A DNA stretch of 64,000 bases from Spartinivicinus marinus (GCF_026309355.1 NZ_JAPJZK010000001.1:62001-126000); one strand, 5' to 3'; positions 10,395 to 19,674 are shown, counted from the stretch's first letter. Made by a program: numbers and translations. The notes: generated from the letters alone by a model not told the origin.

Positions 10395-10510
10395 CTAAAA
10401 TTAACTAAAACTATCAACAAAAACTATCAACAAAAAAGATATTATCAATTTTCCAAATTACCCCCCTCCCTCCATAATCGACCTCACTTTCAAGGCAACA
10501 ACGTTCTATT

Positions 10511-10638
10511 TATAGTCAAAGCGAATGGCTTTTAGGGGCGGCCGTCAAGCGATGAAGCCCTATGAGTTTATGTATTTATAAATGATTAGGGTGAAGAGCG
10601 ACGACAACAAACCCTAAAAATTATTCGCGAAGGGTATA
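10511..10638. repeat. dispersed modular palindromic repeat, copy A
   Basis: Starts TATAGTCAAAGCGAATGG and ends ATTCGCGAAGGGTATA, so the ends are inverted repeats of each other. Between the arms lies one internal module (the ATTTATAAAT-centred hairpin bounded by CCC/GGG) and the GACGACAACAAACC spacer. An additional degenerate half-arm sits at 10671-10697, just before the peroxiredoxin gene. Copy A lacks the GTGGGAATGCAG module found in copies B, C and E. Confidence 0.85.
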
Positions 10639-10721
10639 TTCAAAGCATAGGCTATATAGCGAATTTAGATGTATAGCCAAAATGAATGGTTTTTTAAGAT
10701 TTGACACTAAGGTAAACCAGC

Positions 10722-11453
10722 ATGTTCGAAAACCGCGAAGGCCAACAGGTTCCAGAAACTACTTTCCGCGTAAGAGAAAACAACGAGTGGGTCAGCATCA
10801 CGACTCATGAGCTATTTACTAATAAAACGGTCATCGTTTTCTCATTACCAGGGGCATTTACGCCTACTTGCTCCAGCAGCCACTTGCCTCGCTACAATGA
10901 GCTAGCAGATGTATTCAAGGCCAATGGGGTTGATAGCATTGTTTGTGTTTCGGTTAATGACACCTTTGTTATGAATGCTTGGGCTGAAGATCAGCAATCT
11001 GAAAATATTAGGCTAATCCCTGATGGTAATGGCGAATTTACTGAAGGCATGGGAATGTTAGTTGATAAAGCTGAGCTTGGCTTCGGCGCTCGTAGCTGGC
11101 GCTATTCAATGCTGGTGAAAGATGGGGTGGTCGAAAAAATGTTTATTGAGCCTAATAAGCCTGGCGACCCCTTTGAAGTATCTGATGCTGACACAATGCT
11201 GAACTATATTAACCCCCAAGCGGAAGAGCCTGAGTTCTACACTTTATTTAGCAAACCTGGCTGCCCACATTGTGCCAGAGCCAAAGTATTGCTAACCGAA
11301 AAAGGTGCTAAATATGAGGAAATCCAAGTAGGTAGCGATGCATCGAGCCGCAGCCTACGTGCCGTAACAGGTGCAGATACTGTACCCCAAGTGTTCCGCA
11401 GTGGCGTTCGAATTGGCGGTGCTGACGACCTGGAAGCTTTTTTCGCCCAATAG
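10722..11453 (+). CDS. peroxiredoxin 5-glutaredoxin fusion (hybrid Prx/Grx)
   Basis: A 243-residue cytoplasmic enzyme that reduces hydroperoxides with glutathione. Residues 1-165 are a Prx5-type domain with the peroxidatic Cys50 in PGAFTPTCSSSH and a second Cys75. Residues 170-243 are a glutaredoxin domain with the active-site pair Cys181-Pro-His-Cys184 and the glutathione-site TVPQVF. This is the same domain order as the Haemophilus influenzae hybrid enzyme. The ATG at 10722 is preceded by AAGG. A hairpin terminator follows at 11513. The next gene is a disulfide-dependent flavoenzyme, so the pair may act in thiol redox balance, though a repeat and a terminator separate them. Confidence 0.95.
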   Translation: MFENREGQQVPETTFRVRENNEWVSITTHELFTNKTVIVFSLPGAFTPTCSSSHLPRYNELADVFKANGVDSIVCVSVNDTFVMNAWAEDQQSENIRLIPDGNGEFTEGMGMLVDKAELGFGARSWRYSMLVKDGVVEKMFIEPNKPGDPFEVSDADTMLNYINPQAEEPEFYTLFSKPGCPHCARAKVLLTEKGAKYEEIQVGSDASSRSLRAVTGADTVPQVFRSGVRIGGADDLEAFFAQ

Positions 11454-11512
11454 TTTCACTATAAATCCAGTTCTGTAGATCTTTTAAATTGACTCCCCTA
11501 CTCAACCATTTA

Positions 11513-11538
11513 GCCACCTTATTAGGTGGCTCTTTTTA
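11513..11538 (+). terminator. rho-independent terminator after the Prx-Grx gene
   Basis: Perfect stem GCCACCT/AGGTGGC with a TATT loop followed by TCTTTTTATT. It ends the peroxiredoxin transcript just before repeat copy B. Confidence 0.85.
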
Positions 11539-11546
11539 TTGTTTTT

Positions 11547-11723
11547 TATACCCTTCTCGAATGATTTTTAGGGTTTGTTGTCGTCGCTGACCACCAAAGA
11601 TGGTGGGAATGCAGTTTATGCAGGAGCATTAAACTGTCTTCACCCCAATCATTTATAAATACATAAACTCATGGGGCTTCATCGCTCGACGGCCGCCCCT
11701 AAAAACCATTCGCCTTGGCTATA
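11547..11723. repeat. dispersed modular palindromic repeat, copy B (longest form)
   Basis: 177 bases from TATACCCTTCTCGAATGA to CCATTCGCCTTGGCTATA. It contains both internal modules: module 1 (GGTGGGAATGCAG...GCATTAAACTG) and module 2 (CCCCAATCATTTATAAAT...CATGGGG), then the GACGGCCGCCCC block. It is the reference full-length copy. Copies A, D and E correspond to loss (or non-gain) of one or both modules. Confidence 0.88.
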
Positions 11724-11844
11724 TTTACCACCAAGTTAATTAATTTTCTTAATTAGTCGATTTTATTTAATCAATTTTACCTTTTTATAGCTTCTCACAA
11801 TAATAAACCCCATCTGAAATTCAAAACAATTTAGGAACCCGTCA

Positions 11845-13296
11845 ATGAAGCAGTTAAACGTGGATGTAGCCGTTATTGGTGCAGGAACAGCTGGTCTAGG
11901 CGCTTATCGCACGGCTAAAGCCCATACTGAGAATGTCGTATTAATTGAAGGTGGCCCTTATGGCACTACCTGTGCCCGGGTAGGCTGTATGCCTAGCAAA
12001 CTACTGATTGCGGCAGCTGAAGCAGTCCATCATATTGAGCAAGCACCTGGTTTTGGCGTAAAAGCCAGCGGGGAAATCCTGATTGATGGTAAAGCGGTTA
12101 TGCAACGGGTACGTTCTGAGCGAGATCGCTTTGCAGGCTTTGTTGTTGAGTCTGTCGATAATATCCCTGCAACCGATAAAATTCGTGGCTATGCCAGGTT
12201 CCTAGACGACAGCCGTATTCAAGTCGATGACCACACTGTTATCACTGCTCAGCGGTTTGTTATTGCGACAGGCTCTCGCCCCAGTTATCCCGCTATTTTT
12301 GCTGAAGCAGGAGATCGCCTCATTGTGAATGATGATGTGTTTGACTGGAAAGATCTGCCTCACTCTGTCGCTGTATTTGGCCCAGGAGTAATTGGTCTTG
12401 AGCTTGGCCAAGCGCTAAGTCGGTTAGGCGTTAACGTTAAATTATTTGGGATTGGTAATTTAGTAGGGCCACTGACTGACCCAGCGGTTATTGATTATGC
12501 TCGCAACCACTTTAAACAGCAGTTCCCTTTTATTGCAGATGCTAAATTGGAGCGTATTCAGCGAACCGAGCAAGGGCTGAGTATTGAATACCAGGATGAT
12601 GAAGGTAACTACCAACAAGACACTTTTGAATATTTATTGGCTGCCACCGGGCGCACCCCCAATGTGGATAAATTAGGCTTGGAAAATACCACTCTTAATT
12701 TGTCAGAACGAGGCATTCCAGAATACAACCGCTATACCTTGCAGTGCAGTGATAGCCATATTTTTATTGCAGGCGATGCTAATCATGAATTACCGTTACT
12801 CCATGAGGCAGCCGACGAAGGACGCATTGCCGGTGATAATGCAGGCCAATACCCAACCATTCGAAGTGGCCAGCGACGTACGCCTATCAGTGTAGTGTTT
12901 TCTGACCCACAACTAGCAATGGTGGGTCAAACCTTCAAGCAGGTTGATCAGAAAAATCAAACCTGTGGTTGTTATGCAGTAGGAGAAGTATCTTTTGAAG
13001 ACCAAGGCAGAAGCCGTGTAATGCTTAAAAATAAAGGCATTTTGCGGGTATATGGCGCACAGGGGACTGGCCTGCTGTTAGGAGCAGAAATGATGGGTCC
13101 AGCCGCTGAACACCTGGCTCACTTATTAGCCTGGGTGATTCAACAGCGCTTAACTGTTAATGAAGTATTAGCATTGCCCTTTTATCATCCAGTCATTGAA
13201 GAAGGTTTGCGCACTGCACTAAGAGACTTAAACAGCAAACTGAAGCTAGGGCCAGAAATGATTAAGCACTGTCTTGACTGTGGGCCTGGCGCTTAA
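11845..13296 (+). CDS. dihydrolipoyl dehydrogenase-family flavoprotein
   Basis: A 483-residue FAD/NAD(P) disulfide oxidoreductase. The FAD-binding GAGTAG (12-17), the redox disulfide Cys43/Cys48 in CARVGCMPSK, the NAD-binding GPGVIGLELGQ, the second FAD motif IFIAGDAN and the C-terminal catalytic base in FYHPVIEEG are all present. The length and C-terminal dimer domain match E3-type dihydrolipoamide dehydrogenases. It is an orphan, not beside a 2-oxoacid dehydrogenase E1/E2 operon, so it may serve another partner. The C-terminus carries an extra CLDCGPGA with two cysteines. The start has AGGAA nine bases upstream. Substrate is inferred only from family. Confidence 0.85.
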   Translation: MKQLNVDVAVIGAGTAGLGAYRTAKAHTENVVLIEGGPYGTTCARVGCMPSKLLIAAAEAVHHIEQAPGFGVKASGEILIDGKAVMQRVRSERDRFAGFVVESVDNIPATDKIRGYARFLDDSRIQVDDHTVITAQRFVIATGSRPSYPAIFAEAGDRLIVNDDVFDWKDLPHSVAVFGPGVIGLELGQALSRLGVNVKLFGIGNLVGPLTDPAVIDYARNHFKQQFPFIADAKLERIQRTEQGLSIEYQDDEGNYQQDTFEYLLAATGRTPNVDKLGLENTTLNLSERGIPEYNRYTLQCSDSHIFIAGDANHELPLLHEAADEGRIAGDNAGQYPTIRSGQRRTPISVVFSDPQLAMVGQTFKQVDQKNQTCGCYAVGEVSFEDQGRSRVMLKNKGILRVYGAQGTGLLLGAEMMGPAAEHLAHLLAWVIQQRLTVNEVLALPFYHPVIEEGLRTALRDLNSKLKLGPEMIKHCLDCGPGA

Positions 13297-13342
13297 ACTA
13301 CCAAGCCCTGGCAACCTTGATCTACACTAATGGATAAGTAGT

Positions 13343-13385
13343 GCACCACAAGCAGCAGCTAAACACTGTGGTGCCTTTTTTTTTT
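13343..13385 (+). terminator. rho-independent terminator after the dehydrogenase gene
   Basis: Stem GCACCACA/TGTGGTGC around a 16-base loop, followed by a run of ten or more T. It lies immediately before the CBS gene, which argues for the internal ATG start of that gene. Confidence 0.82.
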
Positions 13386-13398
13386 AAGAGTGACAGCA

Positions 13399-13809
13399 AT
13401 GAAAGAAACGTCAATTCGTGTTGCAGATTATATGACCGAGCACCATCAACCGATTCACTGCGGCACCCCATTAAATGAAGTAGTAGAACGATTAATCCAT
13501 GATCACCTAACCGGCCTTCCGGTGGTCGATGAACATAAGCGAGTGATAGGCTTTGTGTCTGAACAGGATTGTGTCAAGCAAGCCTTAGAAGGTTCCTATT
13601 ACTGCAACCAAAACGCCAGAGTCAATGAGGTGATGCAGAAAGACGTACTCACTGTGTCGCCTAATGATGATATTATCGATGTGGCACAGCGAATTATTAA
13701 TCATCAGCCTAAAATTTACCCGGTTGTAGAAAATGAAAAATTGGTGGGTATTATTACCCGTTCAGATATTTTGCGAGCATTAACCAAGCATTCAACCCAG
13801 TGTTATTAA
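13399..13809 (+). CDS. CBS domain-pair protein
   Basis: A 136-residue protein consisting of two CBS domains and nothing else. The first spans about residues 5-60 (VADYMTEHHQPIHCGTPLNE, LPVVDEHKRVIGFVSEQD) and the second about 70-130 (VNEVMQKDVLTVSPNDDI, YPVVENEKLVGIITRSD). Such pairs bind adenine nucleotides and act as energy or ligand sensors, usually regulating a partner protein. A GTG nine bases earlier is in frame, but it falls at the edge of the upstream terminator, so I prefer ATG 13399 with AAGAG upstream. Partner unknown. Confidence 0.88.
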   Translation: MKETSIRVADYMTEHHQPIHCGTPLNEVVERLIHDHLTGLPVVDEHKRVIGFVSEQDCVKQALEGSYYCNQNARVNEVMQKDVLTVSPNDDIIDVAQRIINHQPKIYPVVENEKLVGIITRSDILRALTKHSTQCY

Positions 13810-13836
13810 TTAAGGACTCATTCCTACTCAACAATA

Positions 13837-13864
13837 ATTAAGGATATTTAAAAATATCCTTAAT
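13837..13864. terminator. bidirectional terminator between the CBS gene and ampR
   Basis: A 13-bp perfect stem, ATTAAGGATATTT/AAATATCCTTAAT, separated by two bases and flanked by A/T runs. It lies between convergent genes, so it can serve both. Confidence 0.7.
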
Positions 13865-13876
13865 TTATTTCAGATA

Positions 13877-14758
13877 TCAGGTGGTTTGTTTAGTTTGCTC
13901 TATTAACCAAGCCTTAAAAGTTTCCATTGCATGGTTTTCTACTTTGGCCTGTAAACTGGTGAGCCAATAAGCGCCGTCCAATATTTCAATATCAAAGGGC
14001 TGCTTAATCGTCTCTTCTCTCAACTGACGTTCAAACATCACGGGTGGCGCCAATGCAACACCATGGCCATGGATTGCCGCTTCCATCATGGTAATGGACG
14101 AGTCAAATATAATACTGTGCGGCATATGCTTGGGCTCTTTTACATTGGCTTTTTTCAACCAATTTGGCCATTCTGTCGCCTTATATGAGCGTAGCAAAGT
14201 ATAATTCAATACATCACTTGGCTTTCTCAATTGCTGACTGATTGTTGAGTTACACAATACCGAGAAAGGTGAGTCAAACAACAAGACAGCATTCGTGCCA
14301 TGTCAGCGTCCTCCGCCAAATCGGATTGCATAATCCAACCCTTCGGCCACCAAATCCACTGCATTATTATTGGTTGATATACGAACATTGATGAATGGAT
14401 GTTTTGCATAAAAATCATTCATCCTTGGTAATAACCAATTAACAGCGAACGTTCCTACCACCCCCACTGATAACACTTCGCGATGATAGCCTTGCTCGAA
14501 TTTATCAAGTGTATCTGAAATACTGAGGAAAGCCTCTTTGACTACAGGAAGCAGCATATAACCTTCTTCTGTGAGGGCAAGTCCTCTTGGCTGCCGTTTA
14601 AATAAAGTTACCCCTAACTGCCCTTCTAACGTTTTCACTTGATGACTCACTGCTGCTTGAGTCACACACAGCTCATTCGCCGCTTTCGTGAAATTTAAAT
14701 GTTTTGCTGAAACCTCAAACGCCCGTAACGCATTAAGTGGCAAATAAGGACGAATCAT
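13877..14758 (-). pseudogene. ampR: ampR-type LysR regulator, interrupted by an in-frame TGA
   Basis: Two stretches in the same frame form one 293-codon LysR gene. The first (14303-14758) has the helix-turn-helix (FTKAANELCVTQAAVSHQ) and the start of the effector domain, ending DYAIRFGGGR. A TGA at 14303-14305 follows, and the frame continues without shift as HGTNAVLLFDSPFSVLC, TLLRSYKATEW and IIFDSSITMMEAA. In AmpR of Citrobacter the equivalent site reads GGGAWHGT, so the TGA stands where TGG (Trp) is expected: a single G-to-A nonsense change. The divergent neighbour is ampC, the classical ampR-ampC arrangement. The product, if any, would be a truncated 151-residue DNA-binding fragment. A sequencing error is the main alternative. 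Confidence 0.88.
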
Positions 14759-14919
14759 ATTAAGCCCCTAATTTAATTTATGGCTACTCCTAAAAATAAC
14801 ATTTTGCGCCGCCACTCAGCAAACCCATAAAATATGGCCAACGCTCGAGCCTAGTGATTCAAACAGTAAGAAGTAATACATGTGCCTTCTTGGCTACCCT
14901 TCAATAAAAAGAGATTTTT
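14759..14919. promoter_or_regulatory. ampR-ampC divergent promoter region
   Basis: 161 bases between the divergent starts of the broken ampR gene and ampC. By analogy with other ampR-ampC pairs it should contain both promoters and the AmpR binding site. I cannot place the -35/-10 boxes or the operator with confidence; a GCTCGAGC palindrome is visible in the middle. Confidence 0.5.
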
Positions 14920-16086
14920 ATGCAAACCATTTTAAGAAAAACCCTTATATGCTCTGCAATATCATTTATAGTCAATACCGCCGCTTACGCCCAAACAACA
15001 CAAAAGTCTCAATCACTTAAGTTAATAGTTGATAAGCAGGCACACATGCTAATGGATAAGTATCAAATCCCTGGCATGGCAATTGGTATTACCATTGATG
15101 GCAACAGGCATTACTTTAATTATGGTTTAGCAAACAAAGCCACTAAGCAAAAAATCACAGAAAACACACTATTTGAGCTTGGCTCTGTTAGTAAGACCTT
15201 CGCCGCAACACTGGCTAGCTACGCTGAGATCAAGGGTAAGTTGTCTATGCAGGATAAAGCTTCAAAATACTTACCCACGCTTGGTAACAGTCCTATTGGC
15301 AATACCAGTCTACTTCAACTAGCTACCTACACAGCTGGCGGCTTACCTTTACAGTTTCCTGCAAAAGTAGATAGCAGTGAAAAAATGCTCGCCTACTATC
15401 AATCCTGGCAACCTGAATTTACGCCTGGCTCAAAGCGACAATATTCTAATCCCAGTATTGGGTTATTTGGCTATCTGGCCGCGTTGAGCATGGGTACCCC
15501 TTATGAAACGTTGGTAGAAAATAAACTATTCAGCGCACTTGGCATGAGTAGCTCCTATATTAATGTGCCAAAAGAAAAATTGAAGGATTACGCATATGGC
15601 TACTCAAAATCAGGCGAAGCCGTCAGAGTAAACCCTGGCATGTTGGACTCTGAAGCTTATGGCGTTAAATCAACAACTGAAGATATGCTCCGTTATATAG
15701 AAGCGAATATGGGGATGATTCCATTAGAGGCAGACATTAATAAAGCCCTGCAAAACACCCATATAGGATATTACAAAGCTAGCACCCTCACCCAAGCATT
15801 AGGCTGGGAAACCTACCCCTATCCAGTTAAATTAAATACGTTGTTAGCAGGTAATTCAGTAGAAACCATATTAGAAGCAAAACCAACTAAGCCGTTTAAG
15901 TCACCACAGCCAGCCAATGACAATGTGTTCATTAACAAAACGGGATCAACAGGTGGATTTGGTGCTTATGTGTCTTATATTCCAGCAGAAAAAACAGGTA
16001 TTGTGATTCTCGCCAATAAATTCTACCCCAATACTGAACGGGTAAAAGCAGCATTCAAACTATTTAAAGCAGTAAAAGCTGATTAG
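14920..16086 (+). CDS. ampC: class C beta-lactamase (AmpC type)
   Basis: A 388-residue periplasmic serine beta-lactamase. Residues 1-24 form a signal peptide ending AAYA before QTTQ. The active-site motifs are complete: Ser89-Val-Ser-Lys92, Tyr175-Ser-Asn177 and Lys340-Thr-Gly342. The length and the YSN motif place it in class C. It is divergent from ampR, which normally induces it in response to cell-wall fragments. Because ampR here has a premature stop, expression may be non-inducible; whether it is low or constitutive cannot be told from sequence. Confidence 0.93.
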   Translation: MQTILRKTLICSAISFIVNTAAYAQTTQKSQSLKLIVDKQAHMLMDKYQIPGMAIGITIDGNRHYFNYGLANKATKQKITENTLFELGSVSKTFAATLASYAEIKGKLSMQDKASKYLPTLGNSPIGNTSLLQLATYTAGGLPLQFPAKVDSSEKMLAYYQSWQPEFTPGSKRQYSNPSIGLFGYLAALSMGTPYETLVENKLFSALGMSSSYINVPKEKLKDYAYGYSKSGEAVRVNPGMLDSEAYGVKSTTEDMLRYIEANMGMIPLEADINKALQNTHIGYYKASTLTQALGWETYPYPVKLNTLLAGNSVETILEAKPTKPFKSPQPANDNVFINKTGSTGGFGAYVSYIPAEKTGIVILANKFYPNTERVKAAFKLFKAVKAD

Positions 16087-16333
16087 GATCGATGGGATCA
16101 CTTATTAGACTAATGGTGGTCCCTACTATCCAACACATAGAATAAATTTATATTTCGCAAACGTCCAAGGAATACCGCAAATCCCCCGTCTAATATAAGT
16201 AGAAACTTGCCAGCACATAAAGCTATTAGAAGTTAATTTACTATTACATTTTTTGTGTTTATGAATAACCCAATGTGCGGCTTTCTCAAACAAAGAGCCA
16301 AGGAAAAGTAATCAAACAGCGTCTTACGAATAT

Positions 16334-16855
16334 ATGAACCAACCTGAAGAGCAAGCGTTGCTGCTACAAGCGACAGCAGGAGATGTGCAAGCATTTTCTG
16401 CTTTGTTGGAGAAGTATTACACGATGATCTATAGAATGGCATTTAGATGGTTGGGCAACCAGGACGATTCTGAAGATGTTGCGCAAGAAGTCTGTATCAA
16501 ACTTGGTCGGTCGATTCATGGTTTTCAAGCCAATAGTAAATTTTCCACCTGGGTATACAAAATTGTATTGAATACAGTGAGAGATTTTCAACGCAAGCAA
16601 CGTAATCATGCCAATATTGATGAAATATCAGTTGCCACAAATGGTAATACTTCAGAACAGCAGATGCATAACACGCAATTATGGCAGCTGGTACAACAAT
16701 TACCCGACAAGCAGCGTGATGCAGTTTTATTAGTATATGCAGAAGGCCTATCCCATAGTGAAGCAGCCAATGTGCTGGACTGTAAAGAGAGCACCGTATC
16801 CTGGTACATACACGAAGCTAAAAAACAATTGAAAGCGTTGATGCATCATGATTGA
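16334..16855 (+). CDS. ECF-type RNA polymerase sigma factor
   Basis: A 173-residue sigma-70 family protein of the extracytoplasmic-function type. Region 2 is at about residues 20-90 (YYTMIYRMAFRWLGNQDDSEDVAQEVCIKL, the DxxQE-like core) and region 4 at about 115-165 (QLPDKQRDAVLLVYAEGLSHSEAANVLDCKESTVSWYIHEAKKQL). Regions 1 and 3 are missing, as usual. The last 8 bases overlap the start of the VWA-protein gene, so the two are translationally coupled. That partner begins with a cytoplasmic segment before its membrane helix, which may be the anti-sigma part; this is inference. Confidence 0.9.
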   Translation: MNQPEEQALLLQATAGDVQAFSALLEKYYTMIYRMAFRWLGNQDDSEDVAQEVCIKLGRSIHGFQANSKFSTWVYKIVLNTVRDFQRKQRNHANIDEISVATNGNTSEQQMHNTQLWQLVQQLPDKQRDAVLLVYAEGLSHSEAANVLDCKESTVSWYIHEAKKQLKALMHHD

Positions 16856-18872
16856 AGAACAAGACTTAAATCAACTGAGGCATATTGAACCTCCCCCACC
16901 TTCTAACGAAGCTAAGCAACAAGCGATTAATATGGCTTGTGAGGCTTTCACTACCGCCAAAAACAGCCAAGCAAAAAAAGAGCAAAAAAAATTCCAAGGA
17001 TTTGAACGCGTGAAACGTATTATCCATGTTTTTAATCAAAAGCTATGGAGTTTCATCATGAAAAAACAAATCATTGGAGGCACAGTACTGACTAGTGTGT
17101 TAGCAGTAGCAGTAACGACTTTCTTATGGCAACAAGACGAACAGACTATTCCGTTAGATAGTCTAGCGTCTACATCTCCAGAACCAACAAAAGCAGATAC
17201 TGTTGGTTTTAAGAAATCCGGTAGAATTGAAGCACGTCGCGAGCAGGAAATCGCTTCACAAGCGACAGAGCCGACTCAGGTTCAAGCCGCTACAGCGCCT
17301 GTAGTAAATCCACCGGCAAAAGCAAAAGTCGATATAAAAACAGAGTTAGTAAGACTACCAGCCACTCCGGCAATTGCAGCGCAGCCAGTTTCAACATTAC
17401 CTTCAAAACCCACTTTGGCAGATAACTCAGCAGGGCAATATCAAGATAAAGGCAGGGATCAATTTGAAAAAATCACTCCAAACCCCGTAAAAAAAGTGTT
17501 TGAAGAGCCCGTTTCTACCTTTTCTATTGATGTGGATACAGCCTCCTATGCATTTACACGCAATGCCTTGAATAAAGGTAAATTACCACAGAAAAATGCT
17601 GTGCGTGTTGAAGAATTAATTAACTATTTTGATTATGCTTATCCCCTTCCAAAAGAGTTAAAACAGCCATTTAAACCAACCATCGCGGTTTACCCAACCC
17701 CATGGAATCAGCACACCAAACTACTCCATATCGGTATTAAAGGTCACAACATTACCCTAACCGAAAAGCCACATGCTAACCTGGTATTTTTACTGGATGT
17801 ATCTGGGTCAATGAATCATCCAGATAAATTACCGCTACTAAAAAATGCTTTCAGCCTGCTGGTTGAAAATTTAAGCCCAGAAGATACCGTCGCCATCGTG
17901 ACCTATGCGGGTCGAGCTGCCACAGTACTTGAGCCCACTCAAGTTAAACAAAAAGCAAAGGTATTAGCTGCCCTCGATCAATTACAATCAGGGGGCTCTA
18001 CCGCAGGTGCCCAAGGTATCAAGCAAGCCTACGCATTAGCAGAGCAAAACTTTAACAAAGAAGGGGTTAACCGAGTTATTTTAGCAACCGATGGTGATTT
18101 TAATATAGGTATCACCAACCGTGAAGAACTTAAAAGCTATATTGAACGCAAACGGGAAGTCGGTATTTTTCTTTCTGTGTTAGGCTTTGGTCAAGGTAAT
18201 TATAACGATGCGTTAATGCAAATATTGGCGCAAAACGGCAATGGCAATGCCGCTTATATTGATACGCTAAATGAGGCAAGAAAAGTATTAGTTGATGAAG
18301 CCAGCTCCACTTTATACCCCATTGCAAAAGATGTAAAAATACAAATTGAATTTAATCCAAATAGGGTTTCAGAATATCGATTGATTGGCTATGAAACACG
18401 CCTTTTAAATCGAGAAGATTTTAATAATGATAAGGTAGATGCTGGTGATATTGGCTCAGGCCACACGGTAACTGCAATTTATGAGATCACCCCAACTAAC
18501 TCAGAGGGAGCCCTCATAGATAATTTACGGTATCAGCAAGACACCAAGCAAGAGGCATCAGAAAAAGCAACTGAATATGCATTTCTGAAATTACGTTATA
18601 AACTGCCTGATTCAGATATCAGCCAATTGATTGAAGTACCTATCAACAAAGAAGCAGAAGCAACCAGTATTACAGCAACCACGACAGATATTCGCTTTGC
18701 TGCCAGTGTCGCTGCATTTGGACAATTATTACGCGGCGGCCAATACCTGGGTGACTTCTCTTTCGATGACATCATTGCATTAGCCAAGGATGCTCGCGGT
18801 ACTGATGAGTATGGCTATCGCGCTGAGTTTATTAATTTAGTGCGACTTGCCAAATCTGCAAGAGCGATGTGA
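16848..18872 (+). CDS. membrane-anchored von Willebrand factor A domain protein
   Basis: A 674-residue protein. Residues 1-72 are polar and cytoplasmic, a single membrane helix spans about 74-94 (IIGGTVLTSVLAVAVTTFLW), and a Pro/Ala/Thr-rich linker follows. A VWF N-terminal domain is at about 200-290 (PVSTFSIDVDTASYAFTR), a VWA domain with the metal-site DVSGSMN at about 313-490, and a DUF3520 tail at about 500-670. The layout matches YfbK-like proteins, with an extra anchored N-terminus. Overlap with the sigma-factor gene suggests a sigma/anchored-sensor pair in which the N-terminal 70 residues could hold the sigma factor. The start is ATG 16848. Confidence 0.85.
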   Translation: MIEEQDLNQLRHIEPPPPSNEAKQQAINMACEAFTTAKNSQAKKEQKKFQGFERVKRIIHVFNQKLWSFIMKKQIIGGTVLTSVLAVAVTTFLWQQDEQTIPLDSLASTSPEPTKADTVGFKKSGRIEARREQEIASQATEPTQVQAATAPVVNPPAKAKVDIKTELVRLPATPAIAAQPVSTLPSKPTLADNSAGQYQDKGRDQFEKITPNPVKKVFEEPVSTFSIDVDTASYAFTRNALNKGKLPQKNAVRVEELINYFDYAYPLPKELKQPFKPTIAVYPTPWNQHTKLLHIGIKGHNITLTEKPHANLVFLLDVSGSMNHPDKLPLLKNAFSLLVENLSPEDTVAIVTYAGRAATVLEPTQVKQKAKVLAALDQLQSGGSTAGAQGIKQAYALAEQNFNKEGVNRVILATDGDFNIGITNREELKSYIERKREVGIFLSVLGFGQGNYNDALMQILAQNGNGNAAYIDTLNEARKVLVDEASSTLYPIAKDVKIQIEFNPNRVSEYRLIGYETRLLNREDFNNDKVDAGDIGSGHTVTAIYEITPTNSEGALIDNLRYQQDTKQEASEKATEYAFLKLRYKLPDSDISQLIEVPINKEAEATSITATTTDIRFAASVAAFGQLLRGGQYLGDFSFDDIIALAKDARGTDEYGYRAEFINLVRLAKSARAM

Positions 18873-18893
18873 TGGACTTTAGGGCACCTCTAA

Positions 18894-19018
18894 TATAGCC
18901 AATGCGAAGGGTTTTTAGGTGAGGCCATCAAGTGACGAAGCCCCATGAGCCTATATAAATAGGTGATTGGGTTGACAGTTAAATGCTCTATGCTGTTAAT
19001 TCCCAGTTTATCGTCGTA
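18894..19018. repeat. dispersed modular palindromic repeat, copy C (one arm lost)
   Basis: Begins TATAGCCAATGCGAAGGG just after the VWA gene and continues through module 2 (CCCCATGAGC...GGTGATTGGG) and module 1 (GACAGTTAAATGC...GCTGTTAATTCCC) in the opposite orientation to copy B, ending at the TCGTCG spacer. The outer arm expected beyond 19018 is not recognisable. Confidence 0.75.
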
Positions 19019-19448
19019 AAATCAGCCCTTTTTTAGCCAAATTAAAATCATAACTGATGCCTTCGTTATAACGCTAATGTGGTAAAGCCAATTTTTCTGT
19101 ATAATCTTCCGCTTAGTTTCTGATCTACTGTCTCCGTATTTTTGGTTACATGGCGCATCATGCAAAAGTTCTTTGCCTGGATGGACGGCAAGTGCTGTTT
19201 AGGGTTGTACAACAGCCGTTGCTCAGGTGAAGGTAATAAATAGGTGAATGCAGGCAAGCCCACTGATTAACAGGGACTTACCTAATAAAGATCCCCGGGG
19301 CAAGCCTAGCCTGTCGAAATTGTTTATTTAATGTACGGCTTTATATCCCGGTTTTCAGTCCTCTTCTTTAGCTATTGAAGTTTCCAACCAAAAGTATAAG
19401 AATGCATTGTATACTTATTAACTATAGAAATAATGCAAGTGCACACTA

Positions 19449-19625
19449 ATGCATAAACTGACAAGAATGCGTTACAGCCGAGACGAATGGAAAGAAAAAG
19501 CAACAAAACGGGCTGAAGAAATCCGGGAGTTTCGCAAAAAAGTTTCCAGAAAAGAGCTCAAAATAGCCGAACTTGAAGCAAAACTGATTCAACTGGAAAA
19601 AGAAGTAAACAAGAAAAAAAAATAA
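19449..19625 (+). CDS. transposase N-terminal reading frame (orfA), coiled coil
   Basis: A 58-codon frame (MHKLTRMRYSRDEWKEKATK...) that is strongly helical and charged, with a Leu-rich heptad pattern (LKIAELEAKLIQLEKEV). It ends in a run of nine A (19614-19622) followed at once by TAA. The downstream transposase frame is open only from 19609, so the A run is the only place where the two can be joined. It most likely forms the N-terminus of one fused transposase made by slippage. Confidence 0.7.
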   Translation: MHKLTRMRYSRDEWKEKATKRAEEIREFRKKVSRKELKIAELEAKLIQLEKEVNKKKK

Positions 19626-19674
19626 CCCAGTTCAACCAAGTACTTCAGCCGTTGAGTTTAGTCAAGCCCAACAA

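Noticed and set aside
14303-14305. TGA in ampR read as selenocysteine
   Set aside because: The aligned residue is Trp, not Cys, and no SECIS-like hairpin follows. A nonsense change or sequencing error is simpler.
13877-14758. Two separate small LysR-like genes
   Set aside because: Both parts are in one frame, join without gap at a single TGA and together match AmpR from end to end, so they are one interrupted gene.
19066-19263. 65-codon frame on the minus strand between repeat copy C and the IS
   Set aside because: No start signal or recognised family. It could be a decayed transposase fragment, but nothing in the sequence proves it.
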